This document shows, one piece after another, positions 1 to 5,381 of a DNA stretch of 6,306 nucleotides (the first letter of the stretch is position 1; every line of letters begins with the position of its first letter). The DNA lies in the NCBI GenBank assembly GCA_014379705.1, contig JACMLI010000583.1, positions 1 to 6,306 on the forward strand. The letters are read 5' to 3'. This stretch comes from Gemmatimonadaceae bacterium. GTDB lineage: Bacteria; Gemmatimonadota; Gemmatimonadetes; Gemmatimonadales; Gemmatimonadaceae. The translations under genes were made by a program, and so were the position numbers. A model generated the notes under the pieces. That model saw only the letters and a list, made by a program, of their open reading frames with translations, had not been told where the DNA came from and did no database searches.

Positions 1-340
1 CGCCGGCTTGCCGCCGGGCCGCGCCGCCGCCGCGGTGCCCTGTTTGGGGGATACCTGTCCATGGCGTCGAGTCTCGTCACCTCCTGCCCCTGAACTTCAC
101 CCCCGAGTCCGGCACCCGTCCCCACCGTGTCGCGCCCTGACGGTTCGTTTCCTGGCAGGAACCCGGGTCATACGTCGGCCTCACCCTGACCAGTGCCTGC
201 TGGGGGGTGCGAGAGATCGCTAAGATTCAGCACGCGAGACGCGTGTCCGGCAAGACCATGTCTGGCGTTCCCCGGGGGCCGCATTCGGTGCCCCGACCAT
301 TCCCGGCGTTGCCCGCCGTGCCTCACCAATCCGAGATCCA
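1..340. other. No supported gene; leader region upstream of yggX
   Basis: I see no gene here that I can defend. Frame 1 is open from base 1 to a TGA at 91-93 and has mostly G or C at third positions, so it could be the last 30 codons of a gene entering from the left, but the peptide resembles nothing I know and the other + frames are also open. A TAAGAT at 221-226 resembles a -10 box, but no good -35 lies at the right distance. The purine-rich GAGAT shortly before the ATG at 341 is a weak ribosome binding site. No tRNA, repeat or riboswitch is recognisable. Confidence 0.4.
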
Positions 341-619
341 ATGAGCGACACCACTTGCGGCCGTTGTGGCCAGACTCGCGCCGGGTTCGAGAAACCGCCG
401 TTCCCCGGGGCGATCGGTCAGCGCATCGTCGCCCAGGTCTGTCAGTCGTGCTGGGCTGAGTGGCTCAAGCAGCAGACCATGCTGATCAACCACTACGGGC
501 TCAACGTCATGGATCCGCAGGCGCGCAACTTTCTCACGCGCAACATGCAGGCCTTCCTGTTCAAGGCGGGCGAAGGCGAAGACGTGGACACGACCAAGAA
601 GGGGACCATCAACTGGTGA
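341..619 (+). CDS. yggX: YggX-type Fe(II)-trafficking / oxidative damage protection protein
   Basis: This 92-residue protein matches the YggX family in length and core. It has PFPGAIGQRI at residues 20-29, W38-x-x-W41, the family signature KQQTMLIN at 43-50, LNVMD at 54-58, and the helix ending in MQAFLF near residue 75. YggX proteins protect iron-sulphur clusters from oxidation and are thought to move Fe(II) in the cytosol. Enterobacterial YggX has one important cysteine near position 7. Here C6 and C9 form one CxxC and C34 and C37 form a second, giving four possible metal ligands. The ATG at 341 has only a weak GAGAT upstream, but the family N-terminus fits it well. The stop overlaps the GTG start of the next gene, so the two are very likely one operon. 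The family is confident; the effect of the extra cysteines is inference. Confidence 0.88.
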   Translation: MSDTTCGRCGQTRAGFEKPPFPGAIGQRIVAQVCQSCWAEWLKQQTMLINHYGLNVMDPQARNFLTRNMQAFLFKAGEGEDVDTTKKGTINW

Positions 620-2424
620 CCCGCATGAAGTTGCGCTCGACAGCCACCTTCCTGCTGGCGGCCTGCGCTGGCGGAGTACCTGCCTCGTCCGCGCCCACTT
701 CGGCACCGACGGCGCCGCGCACCCTGGACGCGTCGAGCCCCGCATCGCGGGCGTGGTCCGATTCGGTGATGCACACCTTGAGCCTGCGCGACAAGGCGGC
801 ACAGCTGGTGTGGCCGTGGATCCTCGGTGACTACGTCCCGGAGGGGAGCGCGGAGTGGCAGCGAGTGTCCCGGCTGGTCACGGAAGATCACGTCGGCGGC
901 TTCATTGTGTCTGTGGGTTCGCCGATCGAAATTGCGGCGAAGCTCAACGCGTTGCAGCGGCTGAGCAAGCTTCCGCTCGTCGTGAGTGCGGATCTCGAAA
1001 CGGGCGTTGGCTTCCGGGCCCGTGGTGGATTCTTCGTGCCCAACGCGATCGACCTCGGTGGCGCGACGAATTTCCCGTGGCAGATGGCGCTTGGTGCGGC
1101 GAACGATCCCGCCCTCGCATACGAGCTCGGCAAGGTGACGGCCCGGGAGGGACGCGCCCTGGGCATTCACATCGCCTATGGTCCCGTACTCGACGTGAAC
1201 AACAACCCGGCCAATCCCGTGATTGGCGCGCGGTCGGTGAGTGAGGATCCGGTGCTGACCGCGCGGATGGGCGTGCAGGTGGTGCGCGGGCTGCAGGAGA
1301 ACGGGATGCTCGCGACGGGAAAACACTTCCCGGGCCACGGGGACACCGAGACCAACTCGCACCTGGCGCTCGCGACCGTGGCGGCATCGCGCGCGCGTCT
1401 CGATTCGATGGAGCTCCTGCCGTTCAGGGAGGCGATCAAGGCCGGCGTCGGGGCCATCATGACCTTCCATGGGTTCCTTCCCGCGCTCGACTCTTCCGGT
1501 GTTCCCGCAACACTCTCGAGGGAAGTGATGACGGGTTTGTTGCGCGATGAGCTGCGCTTCGACGGCCTCCTCGTGACCGATGCGATGGACATGGCGGGTG
1601 TCGTCGACAAATTCGGCGACCTCGAAGCCGTGAAGCGCGCCATTGCAGCGGGGAACGACGTGCTGCTCATGCCACAGCGCATCTCCGCGTCGATCGACGC
1701 GGTCGTGGCGGGCGTGAGTGAGGGCCGGTACGACGAAGGACGCCTCGATCGGTCGGTGCGTCGCGTGCTCGACCTGAAGTACCGGTTCGGGTTGTCGCGC
1801 GAGCGGCTCGTGCCCCTCGATGGAGTGCGCGCGGTCGTGGGCGATCCCGCGCATGTCGCGGCTGCCGACCAACTTGCGGAACGCGGCTTCGTCCTGGCGA
1901 AGGATTCGCTGAATAGTGTTCCGTTGCGCATCGGAGGCGCGAAGCCGCGCGTGCTCGCGGTGACGTACGCGCGTCGCGCAGAGCTGGGGGCGGGGACGAC
2001 GTTCAACGCCGCACTAGCCCGTGGCGCCACGGTGCAGGCGCAGTACATCAACGCCGACGATGCGGCGCCCGACTACTCGCGCGCCACGAGCGCGGCCGCG
2101 CAATCCGACGTCGTGGTGATCGGCTCGTACGTGAACATTTCGTCGGAGACCGCGACGGCGGAGGCGCCGCGCGCGTTTGTGGAGTTCGCGCGACAGCTCG
2201 TGTCGACGGGCAAGCCGGTGGTCGTCATCACGTTTGGCACGCCCTACCTGCTCTCGCAGGTGCCATTCACGCCTGCGTACGCGATCGCGTGGGGCGTCAC
2301 GCCATCGTCGCAGCGCGCGGCGGCGCGTGCCTTGCTCGGGGAGATCCCGATCACCGCGCACCTGCCGATCTCGATTCCCGGACTGCTGCGCACGGGCGCT
2401 GGCGTGCAACGCGCGCGCCACTAA
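616..2424 (+). CDS. GH3 beta-N-acetylhexosaminidase-like lipoprotein (NagZ-type, two-domain)
   Basis: This is a glycoside hydrolase family 3 protein of 602 residues from the GTG at 616, or 599 from an in-frame ATG at 625. A basic N-terminus and short hydrophobic stretch end in LLAAC, a lipobox, so it is probably an exported lipoprotein. The N-terminal barrel carries the sugar-binding run D193 to P212 (LDVNNNP, then GARSVSEDP). The NagZ motif starts at K236 (KHFPGHGD) and ends at H249. The nucleophile is D322 in VTDAMDM. Residues from about 416 to the end match the GH3 C-terminal domain, as in the Bacillus two-domain NagZ. The expected role is removing GlcNAc from peptidoglycan fragments. One oddity: the Asp that pairs with the acid/base His in NagZ is Asn here (N247). 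The GTG overlaps the yggX stop, suggesting translational coupling. Confidence 0.9.
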   Translation: MTRMKLRSTATFLLAACAGGVPASSAPTSAPTAPRTLDASSPASRAWSDSVMHTLSLRDKAAQLVWPWILGDYVPEGSAEWQRVSRLVTEDHVGGFIVSVGSPIEIAAKLNALQRLSKLPLVVSADLETGVGFRARGGFFVPNAIDLGGATNFPWQMALGAANDPALAYELGKVTAREGRALGIHIAYGPVLDVNNNPANPVIGARSVSEDPVLTARMGVQVVRGLQENGMLATGKHFPGHGDTETNSHLALATVAASRARLDSMELLPFREAIKAGVGAIMTFHGFLPALDSSGVPATLSREVMTGLLRDELRFDGLLVTDAMDMAGVVDKFGDLEAVKRAIAAGNDVLLMPQRISASIDAVVAGVSEGRYDEGRLDRSVRRVLDLKYRFGLSRERLVPLDGVRAVVGDPAHVAAADQLAERGFVLAKDSLNSVPLRIGGAKPRVLAVTYARRAELGAGTTFNAALARGATVQAQYINADDAAPDYSRATSAAAQSDVVVIGSYVNISSETATAEAPRAFVEFARQLVSTGKPVVVITFGTPYLLSQVPFTPAYAIAWGVTPSSQRAAARALLGEIPITAHLPISIPGLLRTGAGVQRARH

Positions 2425-2432
2425 CACCGCGT

Positions 2433-2448
2433 CGCAGGCGCGCCTGCG
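2433..2448 (+). terminator. GC-rich palindrome after the GH3 gene, possible weak terminator
   Basis: CGCAGGCGCGCCTGCG is a perfect 16-base palindrome beginning nine bases after the GH3 stop. As RNA it would form a 6-bp stem with a CGCG loop. No U-run follows, so it is at best a weak or factor-assisted terminator. The next promoter begins four bases later, so it may just separate the two units. Confidence 0.3.
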
Positions 2449-2451
2449 CGA

Positions 2452-2480
2452 TTGACCCCGCGGTGATGCGCCCGTAGAAT
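2452..2480 (+). promoter_or_regulatory. Near-consensus sigma-70 promoter for the NrtR-like gene
   Basis: TTGACC at 2452-2457 and TAGAAT at 2475-2480 are separated by exactly 17 bases and match 10 of 12 consensus positions. Transcription would start near 2487, leaving a leader of about 55 bases before the ATG at 2543. A second, weaker match (TTGACT at 2505-2510, then ACTTAT at 2527-2532) overlaps the inverted repeat just downstream. Confidence 0.6.
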
Positions 2481-2512
2481 GAACGGACGCAGCTGGCGCC
2501 GGGGTTGACTTT

Positions 2513-2529
2513 AGTAGCGTGCGGCTACT
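2513..2529 (+). promoter_or_regulatory. Inverted repeat, candidate operator of the NrtR-like regulator
   Basis: AGTAGC (2513-2518) and GCTACT (2524-2529) form a perfect 6-bp inverted repeat with a 5-base spacer. It lies about 25 bases downstream of the likely transcription start and inside the spacer of a second, weaker promoter, where a bound repressor would block transcription. Autoregulation by the gene that follows is the simplest reading, but it is inference. The spacing does not match the GT-N7-AC core I recall for NrtR sites. Confidence 0.4.
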
Positions 2530-2542
2530 TATTCGCCCGCCC

Positions 2543-3235
2543 ATGCGAGATCGCCCCGCCGCCCCCTCCCGTCCCGCCAGCGGACGCCGCACGTCGTTCA
2601 CTGTCGACGTTGTGGTGTTCTCTCCGCGCGCGCAGGTCCTCGGCGTGCTCTGCGAGGCCGGGCCGTCGCGCCGCGATCGTCGCGTCCTTCCCTTCGGCGT
2701 GCCACGACCGTCGGAGTCACTCGAGCGATGTGCCCGGCGGCTCGTGCGCGACCTCACGGGCGAGGAGCCGGCGTGGGTCGAGCAGGTCGGCGCATTCGCC
2801 GACGGGAAGCGGCATGTGAGTGACGCGGAGTTGTCGATCGGCTTCGTGGCCGTGATGCCGTCCCGGCCGGACGGCGACGGGACGAGGGGAGAATGGGCCG
2901 CTCCCAATGACCTGGCGGGGCTTTCCCCGCGGCAGCGCAGCATCGCGGACGCCGCGCTCACCGCACTGCGCACGCGCATGGATCACGCGCCGATCGCGTT
3001 CCGCCTGCTGCCCCCGCAGTTCACGCTGACCGAACTGCAGCAGACGTATGAGCTCCTGCTCGGGAAGCGGCTGCACAAGGCGAGCTTTCGTCGGGCGCTG
3101 CAGGCGGCCTTCCTGGTCCAGCCCACCGACGAATGGCGCAGCGAAGGGCGGGGACGGCCGGCGCAGTTCTTCGAGTTCTCCCCGCGGAAGCGTCGCAGTG
3201 GGCGCCGTGGCGTCCGTTTCGACCTGATGGGCTAG
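2543..3235 (+). CDS. NrtR-family transcriptional regulator (degenerate Nudix domain plus winged helix)
   Basis: From the ATG at 2543 this is 230 residues; an in-frame GTG at 2519 would add eight but would put the inverted repeat inside the gene. Neither start has a clear ribosome binding site. Residues about 19-106 form a Nudix fold. The Nudix box runs from G52 to G73, keeping G52, E58 and R66, but the REUxEE core reads RLVRDL, so the metal-binding glutamates are gone. Residues about 153-212 are the winged helix typical of NrtR-type regulators (FRLLPPQFTLTELQQTYE, then LGKRLHKASFRRAL and a GRGRPAQFFEF wing). NrtR proteins usually sense ADP-ribose and repress NAD synthesis or sugar-use genes. 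No such target is visible nearby, so effector and regulon are unknown. The family assignment is strong. Confidence 0.85.
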   Translation: MRDRPAAPSRPASGRRTSFTVDVVVFSPRAQVLGVLCEAGPSRRDRRVLPFGVPRPSESLERCARRLVRDLTGEEPAWVEQVGAFADGKRHVSDAELSIGFVAVMPSRPDGDGTRGEWAAPNDLAGLSPRQRSIADAALTALRTRMDHAPIAFRLLPPQFTLTELQQTYELLLGKRLHKASFRRALQAAFLVQPTDEWRSEGRGRPAQFFEFSPRKRRSGRRGVRFDLMG

Positions 3236-3549
3236 CATCGGTCGGTCGGCACCCCTGGGTGTGATGCGCCCCATAGACGCCGCGCCACGCCCGACGTCGC
3301 CGTCGTCCGCTGTGCCCACGCGAGGGTCGAGGCCAACGCGCCTGTCGCGCGCCCGTGAGCGTGTTCACCTCGGAACCTTCAGGTACACCCGTCACCCTCT
3401 CTCGCGGGGGGCGTGCGTGGCTCACCCGCGCTGCAGATGAAGGCGATGTCATCCGGGGCGTCTGCAGTGTCGCATCAAATGCCGAGGCTTGTTACTGGAA
3501 CCTGACTTGACCGTCTCGAGTATTAGTTGCAAAGTGTCAATTACAACAA
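3236..3549. other. 314-base intergenic region with hairpin potential, no gene seen
   Basis: No convincing coding frame. Just after the regulator stop, GCATC (3235-3239) can pair with GATGC (3263-3267) around an inner CACC/GGTG hairpin (3250-3261). No U-run follows, so it is at most a weak terminator. A perfect 7-bp inverted repeat, CTGCAGA (3431-3437) and TCTGCAG (3461-3467), encloses 23 bases including a small GATG-T-CATC hairpin. From about 3519 the sequence turns AT-rich, as expected for a promoter or leader. TTGACC at 3507-3512 could be a -35, but the -10 position (CAAAGT) is poor. I recognise no riboswitch. Confidence 0.4.
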
Positions 3550-3876
3550 ATGCGGGGGCATCACGTGCTCGCTTTCCTCGACGCTTTCTGTACGGCGTTG
3601 CTGCATCGTGACGAGATGGTCGTCCGGCAGCTGCTCAAGCATCCCCTGGCCGCCGCGCTCCCCCAGCCGGTGCGCGACGAAGCGCGCCGGATCCTGGACG
3701 GTGAAGCGCGGCCGTTTGCCGCCCCGTTGCAGGCGCTGCGGCTCTATCACCAGACCGCGCACCTCCTCGGCGTGTCGCACGACTCCGCGAGCCGCCTTGA
3801 GCCCGGGCGACCGAGCATTGCCCCTGTCGAACGCGCCCGACAGATGGAGCTGGCGCTCCCGGCCCGAGTGGCCTGA
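3550..3876 (+). CDS. Small helical protein of unknown function
   Basis: I do not recognise this 108-residue protein. It looks mostly alpha-helical and has no export signal. Segments rich in Leu and Ala run from about 6-19, 22-37, 40-50 and 57-74, separated by prolines. There is one cysteine (C14), a cluster of histidines (H4, H5, H19, H31, H67, H71, H77), and a Pro/Arg-rich tail. It is judged real because it follows an AT-rich leader, has G/C-rich third positions, and ends seven bases before a strong terminator oriented for it. The start is uncertain: the ATG at 3550 has no ribosome binding site, while a GTG at 3565 has a G-run (3554-3558) at about the right distance and would give 103 residues. 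It appears to be a single-gene unit. Confidence 0.6.
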   Translation: MRGHHVLAFLDAFCTALLHRDEMVVRQLLKHPLAAALPQPVRDEARRILDGEARPFAAPLQALRLYHQTAHLLGVSHDSASRLEPGRPSIAPVERARQMELALPARVA

Positions 3877-3882
3877 AACACG

Positions 3883-3910
3883 AAGCCCCGATCCAGTTGG
3901 ATCGGGGCTT
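3883..3910. terminator. Bidirectional intrinsic terminator between convergent genes
   Basis: AAGCCCCGATCC (3883-3894) and GGATCGGGGCTT (3899-3910) form a perfect 12-bp stem with an AGTT loop. T's close the + strand side, and a T-rich stretch follows on the - strand. It lies between the + strand gene ending at 3876 and the - strand gene ending at 3935, so it probably serves both. The U-tracts are short. Confidence 0.85.
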
Positions 3911-3934
3911 TGACGTGGAGGGGGCCGCGCGTCC

Positions 3935-4216
3935 CTAGAAGCGCGCGTTTCCGCCGCTCCGACGGAGCAGGCCCTTGGCGACTTCCACATTGTCGGAGGC
4001 GATGGCGACGAGTCGGCGGACCAACTGCGACAGCGAACCGCCCTCTTCCGTCACGATCACCGGGGGTTCGTGGCCCTGTCGGCGGGAAGGGTCACTCCGA
4101 CGCTCAACGGCGACGTGTACGCGATGCACCGTGGGATCGGAGGGCCCTTCCTCTTCGACATGCACATAGCCGCCTCCGGGGAGGGGCCGTTCGTAAAGCA
4201 CCTTGGTCTTGTCCAT
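3935..4216 (-). CDS. 93-residue charged protein of unknown function
   Basis: I do not recognise this 93-residue cytosolic protein. The start at 4216 is fixed by a perfect GGAGG five bases upstream; a longer reading upstream in the same frame is basic and low-complexity and lacks such a site. The N-terminal half looks like beta strands (KVLYERPLPGGGYVHVEEE, residues 5-23, then HRVHVAVERR, 31-40). A charged loop, SDPSRRQGHE, follows (41-50). The C-terminal half is a predicted amphipathic helix pair (SLSQLVRRLVAIASDN, 61-76, then VEVAKGLLRR). This suggests a small two-layer alpha/beta fold, which is inference. No cysteines, membrane segment or catalytic motif is seen. It lies 138 bases downstream of the csp terminator, so it probably has its own promoter, though none is obvious. 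It ends toward the shared terminator at 3883-3910. Confidence 0.75.
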   Translation of the reverse strand: MDKTKVLYERPLPGGGYVHVEEEGPSDPTVHRVHVAVERRSDPSRRQGHEPPVIVTEEGGSLSQLVRRLVAIASDNVEVAKGLLRRSGGNARF

Positions 4217-4221
4217 GAGAT

Positions 4222-4226
4222 CCTCC
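4222..4226 (-). promoter_or_regulatory. Strong ribosome binding site fixing the start at 4216
   Basis: Read on the - strand, GGAGG lies five bases before the ATG whose A is at 4216. This decides the start in favour of the 93-residue form over upstream in-frame ATGs, which have no comparable site. Confidence 0.8.
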
Positions 4227-4354
4227 GCCCCGTGCGACTCGATACGCCTGCGCCGGGGACGCCGCGCGCCTGCAAAAAAGGATGTGCGTCCCCTCATCCA
4301 CCAGACGTCGAACCCCGCGGGAAGCAACAGCGGTCCCGTCCTGAAAAAGGCAAA

Positions 4355-4379
4355 GCGCCCCGGGGATACCCCGGGGCGC
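4355..4379 (-). terminator. Intrinsic terminator of the cold-shock gene
   Basis: GCGCCCCGGGG (4355-4365) and CCCCGGGGCGC (4369-4379) form an 11-bp all-GC stem with a three-base loop. On the - strand it is followed by TTTGCCTTTTTC. It begins 26 bases after the csp stop codon, a classic position. It also ends with GTGTTTT on the + strand side. Confidence 0.88.
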
Positions 4380-4405
4380 GTGTTTTGTGGCTGCCGAGAA
4401 AGCGA

Positions 4406-4612
4406 TCAGGCCTTCGTGACTTCAGCGGCCTGAGGACCCTTCTCTCCCTGGACAATCTCGAACTCGACCTTGTCGCCCTCGGCAAGGGACTTGAAGCCCT
4501 GCTGCGAGATCGCGCTGAAGTGGACGAACACGTCCGGGCCACCTTCGCGGGAGATGAAGCCAAATCCCTTTGCGTCGTTGAACCACTTCACGGTGCCTTG
4601 GATACGAGCCAT
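4406..4612 (-). CDS. csp: Cold-shock domain protein (CspA family)
   Basis: This 68-residue protein is a single cold-shock domain, the normal length for the CspA family. The five-strand OB fold binds single-stranded RNA and DNA. It shows the conserved KWFN (9-12), RNP1 as KGFGFI (15-20), RNP2 as VFVHF (28-32), then SAI and the EGDKVEFEIVQGEKGPQA run (45-62). Such proteins melt RNA secondary structure and act in cold response or normal growth; which applies here cannot be read from sequence. The start at 4612 is supported by AGAGGA eight bases upstream. It is monocistronic: a strong terminator lies upstream (4732-4765) and another just downstream. The leader between 4613 and 4731 has no obvious promoter but can fold. 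No residues are missing. Confidence 0.96.
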   Translation of the reverse strand: MARIQGTVKWFNDAKGFGFISREGGPDVFVHFSAISQQGFKSLAEGDKVEFEIVQGEKGPQAAEVTKA

Positions 4613-4731
4613 CGTGCAATTCCTCTTCCCTTACCGGGCGAAACGGGTGGAGCGAAATCGGTCGAAGCATTGGCTCGCTTCGCCGATCGGGAACACGCGA
4701 GCCCAACGTGCAACTCGCGCAAAAGAAAAAA
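4613..4731 (-). promoter_or_regulatory. Leader of the cold-shock gene, with a possible mRNA hairpin
   Basis: These 119 bases between the upstream terminator and the csp start must hold the csp promoter if it has its own, but no good -35/-10 pair is visible. GGCTCGC (4672-4678) and GCGAGCC (4697-4703) form a 7-bp inverted repeat with an 18-base loop. The ribosome binding site AGAGGA (complement of 4621-4626) lies outside it. Structured leaders control cspA mRNA in enterobacteria; a similar role here is only a suggestion. Confidence 0.35.
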
Positions 4732-4765
4732 GCTCGCGCACTCGATAACGACCGAGTGCACGAGC
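4732..4765 (-). terminator. Intrinsic terminator of the 70-residue zinc-ribbon gene
   Basis: On the - strand, a 13-bp stem (4753-4765 pairing with 4732-4744, with one G-U wobble) closes an eight-base loop and is followed at once by TTTTTT-C-TTTT. It lies 32 bases past the stop at 4798. This is one of the clearest terminators in the window. Confidence 0.9.
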
Positions 4766-4797
4766 ACGAACGATCGAGCTTGTCAGTTGATCAGCAC

Positions 4798-5010
4798 CTA
4801 CGCGGCGCCGGCAATATAGCGCGCAGTGCGCCCGCACGAAGAGCACGTCAGCGTGACGTGCGACTTTGGCGGAGGAGGTACGAAGACGGGTTCGCGTGCG
4901 ATCTGCTCCGATCCGCACGACGGGCAACTCAGGGGAGATCCCGTTCGATCCGTTGCGATCAGATGGAGAGCCTGGGCCGGGTTGTACGTCGCCGGACGTG
5001 GTTTGCGCAT
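4798..5010 (-). CDS. Small CxxC/CxxC zinc-ribbon-like protein, 70 residues
   Basis: This 70-residue protein has two cysteine pairs, CPSC (29-32) and CSSC (56-59), each followed by Gly, about 23 residues apart. That is the pattern of a zinc ribbon, with four cysteines likely binding one Zn(II). A proline-rich stretch (VFVPPPPK, 42-49) sits between the knuckles. The N-terminal 25 residues (RKPRPATYNPAQALHLIATD) are not part of the ribbon and may bind a partner. I know no family name for it, so a role in nucleic-acid or protein binding is only inferred from the fold. The ATG at 5010 is chosen because a perfect GGAGG stands four bases upstream; the longer in-frame reading to 5058 lacks one. It seems to be a single-gene unit with its own terminator. 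Confidence 0.78.
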   Translation of the reverse strand: MRKPRPATYNPAQALHLIATDRTGSPLSCPSCGSEQIAREPVFVPPPPKSHVTLTCSSCGRTARYIAGAA

Positions 5011-5014
5011 GAGA

Positions 5015-5019
5015 CCTCC
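5015..5019 (-). promoter_or_regulatory. Strong ribosome binding site fixing the start at 5010
   Basis: Read on the - strand, GGAGG lies four bases before the ATG at 5010. It supports the 70-residue form over a start 48 bases upstream. Its context (GGAGG then TCTC ATG) is nearly the same as that of the 93-residue gene (GGAGG then ATCTC ATG). Confidence 0.8.
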
Positions 5020-5068
5020 GAGGCTGAAACGAATCACTTGTGGTGGCAGCGTCGTCACGCCTGACCGA

Positions 5069-5097
5069 AAAGTAACCGTCTATCATCCCAAATCCAA
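5069..5097 (-). promoter_or_regulatory. Possible promoter of the 70-residue zinc-ribbon gene
   Basis: On the - strand, TTGGAT (complement of 5092-5097) is followed after 17 bases by TACTTT (complement of 5069-5074). The match is partial, but the spacing is ideal and it lies about 60 bases before the start codon in the most AT-rich part of the gap. Confidence 0.35.
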
Positions 5098-5113
5098 GTG
5101 CCGCATGGATTTG
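5089..5113. repeat. Inverted repeat CAAATCC-N11-GGATTTG, candidate operator
   Basis: CAAATCC (5089-5095) and GGATTTG (5107-5113) form a perfect 7-bp inverted repeat with an 11-base spacer. One arm overlaps the proposed -35 box. Half-sites one to one and a half helical turns apart suit a dimeric regulator, but an RNA hairpin is also possible. No regulator can be named. Confidence 0.45.
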
Positions 5114-5314
5114 CGAGGACGCCTCGTCCTTTCGCTCGAGCCTGCCTGCAACGATGACTACCACGCCAGAATCGCCTAGCCCGACCCCCGGGAAACCGCC
5201 GGAATCTTGCGGGGCCACTGCGATCTGGAGGTCAACGCACGCAGGGGCGAGAGCGTTGTACCTCCCCTCATGAGTCGTGTTCCGCCCTGGAAATACCACT
5301 CGCGATGAAAGAAA

Positions 5315-5341
5315 GGGCCCTCGAGGCGACCTCGAGGGCCC
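5315..5341 (-). terminator. Intrinsic terminator of the SPFH / 75-residue protein operon
   Basis: GGGCCCTCGAGG (5315-5326) and CCTCGAGGGCCC (5330-5341) form a perfect 12-bp stem with a three-base loop. On the - strand it is followed by TTTCTTTC. It begins 40 bases after the stop at 5382. Confidence 0.88.
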
Positions 5342-5381
5342 AGCTAAATCTCGACTCCCGTCGTGCCCAGGCTGGCCCCGT

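Larger units (their letters stand above)
5011..5314. other. 304-base gap upstream of the 70-residue zinc-ribbon gene
   Basis: I see no gene here. A long - strand frame passes through, but it crosses two strong terminators and conflicts with better-supported genes. The part nearest the 70-residue gene holds its ribosome binding site, a weak promoter match (5069-5097) and an inverted repeat (5089-5113). Next to it, GGACG-CCT-CGTCC forms a small hairpin around 5117-5129. The remainder (about 5130-5314) shows nothing I can name. Confidence 0.45.

Noticed and set aside
8..223. 71-codon + strand frame at the left edge
   Set aside because: Third-position bias fades along the frame, the product is Pro/Arg-rich, and no ribosome binding site or family feature is seen.
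493..1872. 459-codon - strand frame opposite the GH3 gene
   Set aside because: It is the mirror of a clearly coding GH3 gene. Long antisense frames are expected at this GC content, and the product is His/Arg-rich with no family features.
2014..2979. 321-codon - strand frame spanning the GH3 end, the promoter and the regulator start
   Set aside because: It lies opposite two well-supported genes and runs through the intergenic promoter region. Its arginine/serine-rich product is typical of antisense noise.
3340..3420. Riboswitch-like look of the region around 3360-3410 (glycine or cobalamin type considered)
   Set aside because: None of the conserved core motifs of a known riboswitch class could be found in either orientation.
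3541..3990. - strand frame opposite the 108-residue protein
   Set aside because: It runs through the bidirectional terminator and overlaps the end of the 93-residue gene. The + strand reading has the better leader and terminator position.
4070..4819. 249-codon + strand frame across the csp and 93-residue genes
   Set aside because: It is antisense to two supported genes and passes through two terminators.
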